Under the pieces are notes generated by a model that had not been told where the DNA came from, made no database searches, and worked only from the letters and a program-made list of their open reading frames with translations. A stretch of DNA of 41,631 nucleotides, taken from IMG/VR virus record IMGVR_UViG_3300014819_000793, positions 5,656 through 47,286 of that record; one strand, written 5' to 3'. Below, in pieces: positions 27,916 to 35,960 of this stretch. The stretch comes from a virus. A program made the position numbers and the translations under genes. Within the stretch, counting starts at the first letter, position 1, and each line of letters begins with the position of its first letter.

Positions 27916-29741
27916 CTGTTTCTTTAGCTGCTTCTTTACCATCGCTGCCAGTAACAGATGTTGATATTTCAACAATTCAGAACTTTAAATCTGAATTTGT
28001 CTATAATTTCTTTACATCTGACGAATTGACAAATGCTCCAAACATTGTACAGAATGGAGTTGCAGATCCTAATACTCCTAGTTTTGCAAGAAATGTACCA
28101 CGTTATGTTCGCCTTAGTTGGTCCAAGTTTGTAGCACAATCCAAAGACACAACAAAACAAGAATTTGTTGATATATCAATTGGTAAAAATGCAAGATCAG
28201 TTATTGATGAAAACCAGTTGTCACTAAAATATTTTGGAACTTATGCACAACAAGAAACGTCGTTTACTCAAACAATACAATCATATTTTAGTTCGCTATG
28301 GGTTCGTAGCGGATTCAATCCTGCAAATTTGAGTATGGCTGATGTTATTAGACTACTACACGATATCACACCAACAGATATCGACCAAGAATTTCTAAAT
28401 AGATATCTTGATTATGGTCAAAGTGAAAACATAAAAACAGATTCAGATTCAACAGATGAATTTCTGGAAAAACCAGAAGATGTTGTTACAAACATAAACA
28501 TAGCAAATCGTGCATTTGGTAATTTATTTTATGACAAAGTATTAAATGATTCTCTTATGCCAATTGATCGATCTTCAGTAGATAACGTAACAGAACTTTT
28601 TAATAGACAAAATTCTACAACTCAAATCAATAATAAAATATTTTCTTCACAATATGATATTGGACTTAAAAACCCGTTATCTGTGATACCTGTTGAAAAT
28701 TCTCCATATCAAGGTATTGTGTATCAACATACAGGATATGTGATTGAGCGTAGCGAAATAGTTCAAGGAATGGAAACAAACACTGTATTATATTACATTG
28801 AAGAACCAACTGTTGTGGAATATATTGACACACAAGTTGCATACAATCGCAGTTACACTTACAAGATAAAACCAGTAATCTCAGTACAATCTAGAGGTTA
28901 TGATGTAGAAAGATCAGTAACTGCAATCACCACTTTCTTGATCTCTGGTCCGATAACCGCAACAACAGTAAAAACTGTGGATGAAACTCCTCCAGAGCCT
29001 CCAACAGATTTTTTTGTTCGTTGGGATTATGGTTTAAAAAAGCCGGTGCTTACTTGGAATTTTCCAATTGATTCACGTAGACATATTAAATATTTTCAAG
29101 TATTCCGAAGAAGAAACATAGGCAATACAAGACCTGCCCAACTTCCATTTGAATTAATTCGTATGTATGATTTTAATGATTTACAAAATGCTAACAATGT
29201 GTTTTATCGTAAATCCATACAATCAACTTCCGATCAAGCTTTTTCTTTTTTAAACAAAGGAGAAAATAATATTTCGAATGAAGTTGTGATAAATGCAAAC
29301 AACATTGAGCAACAAACGTTTTTAAGCACAACAAGTTTTGTTGATGAAGAATTCGACAACCAAGGTTATTTCATATATGCAGTAGCTTGTGTTGACGCTC
29401 ATGGAATATCTTCAAACTATAGCAATCAACTCGGTGTACGCTGGAACAAAGAACGTAATACAATCGATTTAATTGACATATCTGTGCCAAACGCTCCCAA
29501 GTGTTATCCAAACCTTTACTTAGAAAAAGATGCCTTTGTTGATACCATTAAAAATGAAGGATATAGTCAAATGACAATTGTATTTAATCCAGAATATATG
29601 GACGTTGTTGACAACAAAGGCTTAGATTTGCAGTTTTTGTCAACCAAGCCAGATAGCAAATATAGAATTCAATTGATTAACACTGACTTGCAAGAAGATC
29701 AGTTTTTTGATTTTACAATTAGAGATGATCGTTTGCGATAA
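27912..29741 (+). CDS. Conserved T4-like virion protein with tandem FN3-like domains
   Basis: This 609-residue protein is of a type I recognise from marine T4-like phages as a conserved structural protein. One FN3-like part runs around residues 265-355 (YQHTGYVIERSEIV, SYTYKIKPVISV). A second follows a Pro-rich hinge (DETPPEPPTDFFVRWDYG), with IKYFQVFRRRNIG, FIYAVACVDAHGISSNYSNQ, then APKCYPNLYLEKDAFVDTIK. The C-terminal domain carries YRIQLINTDLQEDQFFDF. The DAHG and NTDLQ stretches are the most telling. Its exact place in the virion is not known to me. It overlaps the previous gene by four bases and is followed by an 88-base gap. Confidence 0.75.
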   Translation: MTVSLAASLPSLPVTDVDISTIQNFKSEFVYNFFTSDELTNAPNIVQNGVADPNTPSFARNVPRYVRLSWSKFVAQSKDTTKQEFVDISIGKNARSVIDENQLSLKYFGTYAQQETSFTQTIQSYFSSLWVRSGFNPANLSMADVIRLLHDITPTDIDQEFLNRYLDYGQSENIKTDSDSTDEFLEKPEDVVTNINIANRAFGNLFYDKVLNDSLMPIDRSSVDNVTELFNRQNSTTQINNKIFSSQYDIGLKNPLSVIPVENSPYQGIVYQHTGYVIERSEIVQGMETNTVLYYIEEPTVVEYIDTQVAYNRSYTYKIKPVISVQSRGYDVERSVTAITTFLISGPITATTVKTVDETPPEPPTDFFVRWDYGLKKPVLTWNFPIDSRRHIKYFQVFRRRNIGNTRPAQLPFELIRMYDFNDLQNANNVFYRKSIQSTSDQAFSFLNKGENNISNEVVINANNIEQQTFLSTTSFVDEEFDNQGYFIYAVACVDAHGISSNYSNQLGVRWNKERNTIDLIDISVPNAPKCYPNLYLEKDAFVDTIKNEGYSQMTIVFNPEYMDVVDNKGLDLQFLSTKPDSKYRIQLINTDLQEDQFFDFTIRDDRLR

Positions 29742-29829
29742 AAAATTCAATTAACAATACATGATAGATAATGTTTCTTCAAAAGTAATCATTTGCATAG
29801 TTATGGATACTAAACGATAGGTTAACAAA

Positions 29830-30516
29830 ATGGGATTTTTACAACAAGACACCAACAATATTATCATTGATGCTGTTCTTACAGATCTTGGTCGTCAAAA
29901 ACTAGCACAAGGTTCGTTTAACGTTACTAAATTTGCTGCTGGTGATGATGAAGTTGACTACGGCATGATTGTTCGTTATGGACGCACTGTTGGTCAAGAA
30001 AAGATTGAAAAGAACACACCAGTATTTGAAGCTCTAACCAATAATAAAATGGCATTGGTACATCCTATTATATCTATACCAGATCCAAATCGTTACACAC
30101 TTCCTTTAGGTCTTGTTACAGGCTTAGATGCAAGCAGTCAATTGATTATAACTGGAACAAGTAGAACAGTTACTGTAACAGTTTCCCAAACTTTAACAGG
30201 TAATGAAAATGTTCCACCCGAGCTTTTCGACAATCAATTTCTTGTTGTATGCGACGATAGATTTGTTCGTATAGGTAATGCAACACCTATCATTGATCGT
30301 AATCGTATGGCTTCATACATTCTCACATCAACAGGGAGAACAGCTTATCAAGGTGCTACCTTACAACTAAGTGTAAGTTCTAAAGCTATCACAAGCGCAC
30401 AGTTTTTGATTTATGGTCAAAATGCTGCTAAAACAATTATTAGAACACCGATTCGTGTAACAGGCATGAATTCTGGTCAAGTAGTTGAGTTTGTAACTTC
30501 TATTTCACAATCATAA
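29830..30516 (+). CDS. Virion protein with N-terminal LTDxGR module (copy 2)
   Basis: This is a 228-residue protein. The first 45 residues, MGFLQQDTNNIIIDAVLTDL followed by GRQKLAQGSFNVTKFAAGDD, match the N terminus of the protein at 20812 in order and spacing (MG-hydrophobic-L-x-Q, then LTDxGRxxLxxGxF). The rest is a small beta-rich domain (LIITGTSRTVTVTVSQTL, ASYILTSTGRTAYQGATLQL). It is much shorter than copy 1, so the shared module appears to be an attachment or assembly unit joined to different outer parts. It follows an 88-base gap and is followed by the next virion gene after a 14-base gap with TAAGGAT as ribosome site. Confidence 0.75.
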   Translation: MGFLQQDTNNIIIDAVLTDLGRQKLAQGSFNVTKFAAGDDEVDYGMIVRYGRTVGQEKIEKNTPVFEALTNNKMALVHPIISIPDPNRYTLPLGLVTGLDASSQLIITGTSRTVTVTVSQTLTGNENVPPELFDNQFLVVCDDRFVRIGNATPIIDRNRMASYILTSTGRTAYQGATLQLSVSSKAITSAQFLIYGQNAAKTIIRTPIRVTGMNSGQVVEFVTSISQS

Positions 30517-30530
30517 TAAGGATTACCTAA

Positions 30531-31757
30531 ATGGCAACATTTGAATTTTTCGGTCCACAAGATAAACGAACTCAAGGTGATGTTCTTGAACAATTAATTG
30601 ATGTTATCGGTAATGACGTTTCTTCTTCTGTAACAAGAAGAAAATATCAAGTTTGGGTAACTGGTTCTGGAACTGGTCCCGGCGTCACTAGCTCTTTGTT
30701 TCAAACTGTATTCGACCAAGATTACTCTTTGCAAACAGCTAACCAAGTGTTTGATGTTACTATTGGTGTTCACACAAGCTCATTGCTTGTAACTGAAACA
30801 ACATCAGCATATGACGCTGTAAATGATCAATATTATTTTCCAAGTACATCATTGATGATGCGTGAAAAGATTGATCTTTATCGCACCTTTGCTCAACAAC
30901 TTCTTGGAGATGACAAACAAGTATTTACATTTATTTCTGGGTCAGATAACGGAACTCCAATCAGAGAAGCTTTGTTTTTTAGCTATAAACGCTTGTTCTC
31001 CAGAGATCAACTAAAACGTGAAACATATGCAATGCGTGTGTTTTATAGTGGATCATCAGCAACACCATTCGGAACAAATCCACCAAGCGATCTTTCATCT
31101 TCTGGTACAGCAGAAAAGATTTATACAGACATTGGTTCTGCAACAAATATTAACACACAATATCCCGGTGGTTCTGTAGGAACTCTTGTTGATACAGCTA
31201 GCTCAACACAAGTTGGTCTTATTTGGCACGATCAAGGTATAGTTGTTCTATCTGTTAGCCGTTCTTTTAATGGCACCCAAGCAATTACAGGTTCTATTAA
31301 TAGCGTAACAACTTTAACAGAACCATTCTCAGGCTCTCTTATCACTCTTCCAAATGCATTGTTCTACAGTGCAAGCGTAGATGATGTTCTCGACTATTTC
31401 TGCTCTACACGTTTCACTGGCTCTGACGCAACTGTTATGGCTTTCCAAAACCAAACAAACATCAATAGCTCTGTGTACTTCTGTAATTTCCAAGCAGATC
31501 GCTTCAACTATTCAAGCAATCCAACATATACTGATGATGATGGTAGAATTGTTGTAATTGATCCCGGTCAAGAAGACATTCAACGTAGCTTTACCTTTAT
31601 CACAAGCATTGGTTTGTATGATTCAGAAAACAACTTGCTTGCTGTTGCTAAAACTTCAAGACCCATTTTGAAGAATGCACAAAGGTCATATACTGTCAAG
31701 GTACGTTTGGACTACGCTCGTAAACAACGTTTTACCTTAAAAACCAACAAAAAATGA
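30531..31757 (+). CDS. Virion structural protein with shared C-terminal module (copy 1)
   Basis: This is a 408-residue protein. Its C-terminal 90 residues (FNYSSNPTYTDDDGRIVVID, SFTFITSIGLYDSENNLLAV, AKTSRPILKNAQRSYTVKVR) match the C terminus of the 808-residue protein at 35961 (YVYITDLYLHDDNLNVIART, then KLAQPVLKR). A second shared part, VGLIWHDQGIVVLSVSRSF, corresponds to VGNIFYDHGLVLIKNPSLYW there. I know this pattern from virion proteins of marine T4-like phages. The middle includes REALFFSYKRLFSRDQLKRE. It is well started by TAAGGAT at 30517-30523. The accessory block starts 77 bases after it. Confidence 0.75.
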   Translation: MATFEFFGPQDKRTQGDVLEQLIDVIGNDVSSSVTRRKYQVWVTGSGTGPGVTSSLFQTVFDQDYSLQTANQVFDVTIGVHTSSLLVTETTSAYDAVNDQYYFPSTSLMMREKIDLYRTFAQQLLGDDKQVFTFISGSDNGTPIREALFFSYKRLFSRDQLKRETYAMRVFYSGSSATPFGTNPPSDLSSSGTAEKIYTDIGSATNINTQYPGGSVGTLVDTASSTQVGLIWHDQGIVVLSVSRSFNGTQAITGSINSVTTLTEPFSGSLITLPNALFYSASVDDVLDYFCSTRFTGSDATVMAFQNQTNINSSVYFCNFQADRFNYSSNPTYTDDDGRIVVIDPGQEDIQRSFTFITSIGLYDSENNLLAVAKTSRPILKNAQRSYTVKVRLDYARKQRFTLKTNKK

Positions 31758-31834
31758 AATATACATAACAACTTTGACATTTTTAAACAAACTTTCAAAG
31801 TAAATGCATTATATATCTTTAGAGGCAATAGCCA
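31758..31834. other. 77-base gap at the left edge of the accessory block
   Basis: This gap separates the tail module from the homing-type nuclease gene. It contains a 7-bp inverted repeat, ACTTTGA at 31771-31777 and TCAAAGT at 31795-31801, with a 17-base AT-rich loop. No T-run follows the repeat, so it does not look like an intrinsic terminator. A TTATATATC stretch and a possible ribosome site (AGAGG) precede the ATG at 31835. It may hold a promoter for the accessory gene. Confidence 0.3.
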
Positions 31835-32938
31835 ATGAAGATGTATGATTATATTTGTAAAACCTGCAATACTCCTTTCCAACACCGCAAACCAAATAAA
31901 GTTTATTGTTCCAAGAAATGTTATTTTGATGCGATAGCAGAAACATGGAGAGTTGAAAGAAACTGCATAAGTTGTGGAGAAAAATATATTCCTTCACACA
32001 AAAAACAAGAATATTGTGGACATAAATGTCATGGAAAATTTCTTGGACAGTCCAATAAAAACTCAGTAAATGTGAGTTGTGAACGTTGTGGCAAACAGTT
32101 TGAACGCAGAGTCTCTGCTGTGAATAAAAAGAATTATTGTTCTTTAGATTGTGTGAAATTGCCAACAACAAAAAATTGTGAAGCTTGTAAAAAAGAATAT
32201 AAGGTTGGGTCTAGTCATTGGCAAACTTCTAGATTTTGTTCGAAATCATGTGCAAAATCTGGTAAAAATCATCATTTTTATGGTAAGCATTTTGAGATGC
32301 CACAGGGTTATGAACCGTGGATCAAGGGTAAAACCGTAGCAACTGATGAAAAAGTTGCTGAAATGGCAAGAAAAGTGTCGGAGACACATAAAAAACATTT
32401 CGCTCAAGGCTTGAGAAGTAACAAAGGTAAAAATAACCCAAATTATGGTAAAACGCCAGATCAAAGAACTCAAGAACAATTAGATCGATATTCAAAAGCT
32501 TCTGTTGAACGAATGATGAACTTACAAAGTGTAAAACATAAACGATATGTTAGAGGATTTCATGAAAGTAACAAAGCTGGTAAAATGTTATTTAAGTCTT
32601 CATTAGAAAAAAGAATAATGATTTGTTTTGACAATGATCCAGCTATCGTCTCATATCAATATGAGCCTTTTTCGATACTGTACGAACAAAACAAAAGATA
32701 CATTCCAGATTTTTTAATAACTTACATAGATGGTAATAAAAAACTTATTGAAACAAAAGGTGTTCAATTTATCAAAGAAAAATCGACAGAACAAAAAACA
32801 ATAGCGGCTTTAAAATATTGTAAAGAAAACAATTACAACTATTCAATTTTTACTGCAAAAGAAATAAAAGAATATGAAACAAAACTTGGAATATTGTTTT
32901 CTCTTTCAGAATTGAAAAAGGAGTTAGGAAGATCATGA
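31835..32938 (+). CDS. Homing-type endonuclease: four zinc ribbons, NUMOD3 motifs and PD-(D/E)XK nuclease
   Basis: This is a 367-residue protein. Four short zinc-binding units follow one another: Cys 8/11/25/29, 44/47/61/65, 82/85/102/106 and 115/118/135/139 (pattern CxxC, then about 13-16 residues, then CxxxC). Next are NUMOD3-like motifs (GKNHHFYGKHF at 143-153 and GKNNPNYGKT at 198-207), typical DNA-contacting parts of homing endonucleases. Residues 253-340 are a PD-(D/E)XK domain: Glu258, Asp292 in RYIPDFLITY, and Glu306/Lys308 in KKLIETKG. No GIY-YIG or HNH motif is present. It is a free-standing gene at a module boundary, as expected for a mobile endonuclease. Its stop overlaps the next start (ATGA). 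The target site is unknown. Confidence 0.85.
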   Translation: MKMYDYICKTCNTPFQHRKPNKVYCSKKCYFDAIAETWRVERNCISCGEKYIPSHKKQEYCGHKCHGKFLGQSNKNSVNVSCERCGKQFERRVSAVNKKNYCSLDCVKLPTTKNCEACKKEYKVGSSHWQTSRFCSKSCAKSGKNHHFYGKHFEMPQGYEPWIKGKTVATDEKVAEMARKVSETHKKHFAQGLRSNKGKNNPNYGKTPDQRTQEQLDRYSKASVERMMNLQSVKHKRYVRGFHESNKAGKMLFKSSLEKRIMICFDNDPAIVSYQYEPFSILYEQNKRYIPDFLITYIDGNKKLIETKGVQFIKEKSTEQKTIAALKYCKENNYNYSIFTAKEIKEYETKLGILFSLSELKKELGRS

Positions 32939-33273
32939 GCTTAAAAGTTGGAACACGTTGTTATTCGATTCAGAAATGGTCTGAAGAACAAATTGAAGAT
33001 ATGACAGGCCGAGATGCATCTGAAGTTTGTGGTTTTACAGATTATTATCAAAGCAAGATTATTGTGAATGCATCAATGGCAAAAGATGTAAGAGAAGAAA
33101 CATTGATGCATGAAATTCTCCATACAATGCTTGACAATTCTGGGATTGAAGAAGTGTCTAGACAAGTAAAGGAAGGTGCGAATCTATCAGAACTTGTGGC
33201 TACAATACTAGCACCAAGACTTCATGCGCTTATAAAAGAAAACGAATTAAATTTGATACTTGAGAATATTTGA
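32935..33273 (+). CDS. Small HExxH zinc metallopeptidase (ImmA/SprT-like)
   Basis: This is a 112-residue protein. A helix with LMHEILHTML holds the zinc-binding HExxH motif (His59, Glu60, His63). The strand before it (KIIVNASM) fits the edge strand of gluzincin peptidases such as ImmA/IrrE-like proteins. After the helix comes a charged part and then LVATILAPRLHALIKEN, often seen in small phage copies. The third zinc ligand is not obvious. Possible roles include cleaving a host regulator or a virion protein, and the sequence does not tell which. The start overlaps the end of the nuclease gene (ATGA). The stop codon abuts that of the convergent gene on the other strand, both within the palindrome TGATCA. 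Confidence 0.75.
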   Translation: MSLKVGTRCYSIQKWSEEQIEDMTGRDASEVCGFTDYYQSKIIVNASMAKDVREETLMHEILHTMLDNSGIEEVSRQVKEGANLSELVATILAPRLHALIKENELNLILENI

Positions 33274-34041
33274 TCAGTCAAAAAATACCAAGGTACCTGT
33301 GGTGCTTCTCACACCAATGTTACCTGCATGAAAGTCTTTTATGTTAATAGCTGTAAGTGCTTTCATACAAGCTTTTAGTTGTTTGTACCAACCATCACTG
33401 AGTTGAAGATGTTCGCCAAGTTCTTTAACTCGTTTTTTATGATCTGAAGTAACAACTGCTCCACTAAATATGGATGAGATTATTTCATCGATTATAGTAT
33501 TAACAAAAGCTTTATCATCTTCAGATATTGGTTTAAACTTTTCCATTAAAATCCAATTGATATTTTTATCTTTGTATTTCAAGATACCTTGATCGTAGAT
33601 CATTGGCATACAAGCACCAAGTTTTTTATCTTTTGACCACAAGGCTTTAGCTGATTTAAAAGCTCTAACTGCGCTTGAAATCTTTTCTGAGCCGTGTTCG
33701 ATTTCAATTTTAAGAATCATATCACCTAAATCAAATGCATCTCCGATTGCGCCTGATCCAAGATATTTTATGGGCTTGGAACCAATAATACGTTTAAGCA
33801 TTTCTTGGTTTTGTTCTATAAACTCTTCAGCAACTTTAAATGGACCAACATCTTTAACAGACTTTTGAAAAAAGTTACCTGTCCAACTCTCATTATTTAC
33901 TATCATTGGCAACAAAACATCAATTAGTTTTTCTTCTGAGGCAGACTTTTTAACAGGAGTTGGTTTTGGTTTTGCTAAATTAGCTGGACGAGTTGAATCA
34001 TCGCTATCATCACTCTCAAACAATATTTTGTAAAGCTTCAT
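33274..34041 (-). CDS. Kinase-like protein ending at the metal-binding Asp (paralogue A), with capsid-targeting-like N terminus
   Basis: This 255-residue protein is the only gene on the minus strand. After the N-terminal MKLYKILFES and a polar Pro/Lys linker (to about residue 38) comes a protein-kinase-like core: Gly-rich loop LGSGAIGDAF (94-103), LKIE with Lys111, hinge-like ILMEKFKP, then the catalytic loop DFHAGN (Asp236, His238, Asn241) and LVFFD, whose Asp255 is both the expected metal ligand and the last residue. The Asp-to-Asp distance (19) is what aminoglycoside-phosphotransferase and protein kinases show. The substrate-binding half of the C lobe is absent. It is a paralogue of the genes at 38422 and 40065. 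Phosphorylation, nucleotidylation or an inactive binding role are all possible. Confidence 0.75.
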   Translation of the reverse strand: MKLYKILFESDDSDDSTRPANLAKPKPTPVKKSASEEKLIDVLLPMIVNNESWTGNFFQKSVKDVGPFKVAEEFIEQNQEMLKRIIGSKPIKYLGSGAIGDAFDLGDMILKIEIEHGSEKISSAVRAFKSAKALWSKDKKLGACMPMIYDQGILKYKDKNINWILMEKFKPISEDDKAFVNTIIDEIISSIFSGAVVTSDHKKRVKELGEHLQLSDGWYKQLKACMKALTAINIKDFHAGNIGVRSTTGTLVFFD

Positions 34042-34044
34042 AAC

Positions 34045-34063
34045 AATATATAGGCTATATATT
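34045..34063. promoter_or_regulatory. Perfect inverted repeat in the divergent promoter region
   Basis: AATATATAG (34045-34053), one G, then CTATATATT (34055-34063) form a perfect 9-bp palindrome in the 29-base gap between two divergent start codons (34041 on minus, 34071 on plus). On both strands TATA-type sequence faces the gene. On the minus strand ATAAATA overlaps it and is one base shy of the T4 late box TATAAATA. It may act as a two-way promoter or operator. The short distance to both ATGs would leave nearly leaderless messages. Confidence 0.4.
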
Positions 34064-34070
34064 TATCCAC

Positions 34071-35927
34071 ATGAACATAGAAAAACTTTTAGAGTATTAT
34101 CTGCTTGTTGAAGGCCAATTTGATGTTTGGTTATCGAAGAACCCAAACGAAAACAAAGAGCAAGCAAAAAAATATTTTGATGATTTAACAACAAGATATA
34201 ATGCTTCTTTACACCCTTCAGCAAGAGATTTAACAAAATTATCTTTTGAACAACTTGAAACGTTGCATAAAGCAATTGAAAAAGCAAGAGAAAAAAATCT
34301 TAAGCCTTTACTGATTCAATGGCTTACCAAGCAAATCAAGGAACGCAATCTAGATTTCAAGGTAATTGAAGAAGATTATATTCCACCTTTACAACAAGTT
34401 GTAAAACTTAATAATTTAGATTTATTAAACCAAGTTAGTTCTATTGAAGAACTAAACAAAGAACTTAACAAAATTGCTCCTGCTGGAACCGCTTCTGTTG
34501 TTTCCGACACAGAGCTTGGCAAATTGGCAGAAAAAAATGGTTGGGGTCTTTATATGCCTCACAGTACAGAAGCTTCTTGTGAATTAGGTAAAACAGGAGG
34601 TAGAAGAGACACAGTTTGGTGTACTACAAGAACAGAAGGACAAAATTTGTTTTTAGACTATTCTGGAGGAATTGATCAAGATGTTATTTTGTTTTATGTT
34701 ATTAAAAAAGGTGTAAACGCAGAAAATGATCCATTAGCAAAAATGTCTGTTGGATTTATTAATGGTCAACCAAGATTTAATCTAGGAGACAACAGCATAA
34801 CAGTTGACGCAAACAATAAGAATCTAACGGAAAAACAGTTTAAAGAAGTTATGGGAGAACAATTAGCAACAGAGTTTCTTGGTTTAATGAAGCAAAAAGC
34901 AAAAGAAATAGGAGGCAAACATCCAATAAAGCAAGAATTTCAAAGGTTGGTTCAAGACCCAAAAGCTTATTTCGCAAAACTTGATACCTTTGCGAAAACT
35001 GAGCAAGGTGAAGAATTCAAAATAAGCTTCATAAAACAAAGTGTGAAATATCCAAAAGTTTCAGAGGAAATTTTGTTGTCTATTTTAGGAACTACCTATG
35101 AGAATTTTGATGATAATTTCGCAATTCGTGAAGCAATTGCAACAAATCCAGATACTCCAGTAAAAATTTTGTTTATTCTGTCAAAAGATAAATTTAAGGA
35201 AATTCGTGGGTTTGTTGCAGAGAACGAAAAAACTCCAATAGATCTTTTAAAAACCCTTGCTGAAGAAGAAACAGAATGGGTCCGTGCAAGTGTTGCAAAA
35301 AACAAAAAAACTCCAATAGATCTTTTAAAAATCCTTGCTGAAGATGATTCAAGTTTGGTGCGTGCAACTGTTGCAAAAAATGAAAACACCCCATCAGAGG
35401 TTTTAAAAGACCTTGCAGAATCATATCATGAAAAAGTTCGTGCTGCTGTTGCACAAAACAAAAAAACACCAGCAGAAACATTGTTAGCTTTAGCAACAAA
35501 AGGTGATGAATTTGATTACTATGTTCAAGATGCTGCTGTAAAAAATCCAAGTTTGCCTGTGTCTTATATAAATCAGCTTTTATCAAGTAAACGATCTTGG
35601 CTTAAAAGTGGTTTAGCAAGAAATATAAACACTCCACCAGAGGCTTTGGCTGATATGGCAAAAACAGGTACTTCAACAGTTCGTTTAGGTGTTGCAGAAA
35701 ACGAAAGCACTCCACCAGAGGTTCTAAGTTTTCTTGCCAAAGATTATCAGGAAGAACAAGTACGTCAAATGGTTGCATTAAATCCAAATACGAAAACAGA
35801 AGACTTGATTATTCTTTCAAAAGATTTTGATTCAGATGTTCGTGATTCAGCCAAAGCGGAATTAAAAAAACGTAACGTAACAGAAACAATACTACACAAG
35901 GTTTTAACTAAACTATTGTACTTATAA
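34071..35927 (+). CDS. LRV-repeat protein with N-terminal conserved phage domain and capsid-targeting-like start
   Basis: This is a 618-residue protein. The start MNIEKLLEYYLLVEGQ carries an LVE-Gly site like the prohead-protease cut in T4. Residues about 140-290 hold a domain seen in phage proteins (GWGLYMPHSTEASCELGK, then VWCTTRTEG, VILFYVIKKG); I know no function for it. Residues 359 to about 596 form nine repeats of about 26 residues of the leucine-rich-variant type (NxxTPxxxLxxLA...VRxxVAx), which build a curved helical solenoid for protein or nucleic acid binding. The protein ends shortly after the repeats. It is divergent from the minus-strand kinase-like gene, sharing its promoter region. 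It does not resemble its tail-protein neighbours. Confidence 0.75.
   Translation: MNIEKLLEYYLLVEGQFDVWLSKNPNENKEQAKKYFDDLTTRYNASLHPSARDLTKLSFEQLETLHKAIEKAREKNLKPLLIQWLTKQIKERNLDFKVIEEDYIPPLQQVVKLNNLDLLNQVSSIEELNKELNKIAPAGTASVVSDTELGKLAEKNGWGLYMPHSTEASCELGKTGGRRDTVWCTTRTEGQNLFLDYSGGIDQDVILFYVIKKGVNAENDPLAKMSVGFINGQPRFNLGDNSITVDANNKNLTEKQFKEVMGEQLATEFLGLMKQKAKEIGGKHPIKQEFQRLVQDPKAYFAKLDTFAKTEQGEEFKISFIKQSVKYPKVSEEILLSILGTTYENFDDNFAIREAIATNPDTPVKILFILSKDKFKEIRGFVAENEKTPIDLLKTLAEEETEWVRASVAKNKKTPIDLLKILAEDDSSLVRATVAKNENTPSEVLKDLAESYHEKVRAAVAQNKKTPAETLLALATKGDEFDYYVQDAAVKNPSLPVSYINQLLSSKRSWLKSGLARNINTPPEALADMAKTGTSTVRLGVAENESTPPEVLSFLAKDYQEEQVRQMVALNPNTKTEDLIILSKDFDSDVRDSAKAELKKRNVTETILHKVLTKLLYL
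35145..35858 (+). repeat. Nine LRV repeats, about 78 bp each
   Basis: The repeats encode the solenoid of the preceding gene. Units start with Asn-x-x-Thr-Pro, and most are 26 codons long. Units 2 and 3 are close copies at the DNA level: CTCCAATAGATCTTTTAAAA occurs at 35233 and again at 35311, exactly 78 bases apart, and the homology extends to both sides. The array has therefore grown by recent tandem duplication while its outer units have diverged. Unit 5 is three residues longer. Confidence 0.8.
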
Positions 35928-35960
35928 ACTGCGAATCAATAAACTGCATACTTAGCATTA

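Noticed and set aside
29742-29829. 88-base gap as a possible small RNA or small gene
   Set aside because: The only short frame (ATG at about 29802) has five codons. No stem-loop or tRNA-like fold is apparent. It probably holds only leader sequence of the next gene.
31771-31801. Inverted repeat ACTTTGA/TCAAAGT as a terminator
   Set aside because: The stem is only 7 bp of mostly A-T pairs with a 17-base loop and no following T-run.
31809-32171. 120-codon minus-strand open frame opposite the homing-type nuclease
   Set aside because: The + strand frame carries four regular zinc ribbons and conserved motifs. The opposite frame is Cys/His/Phe-rich only because of the antisense of those codons.
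35096-35787. Long minus-strand open frames across the LRV repeats
   Set aside because: They are mirror frames created by the repeated codons of the LRV array and have no ribosome site or recognisable product.
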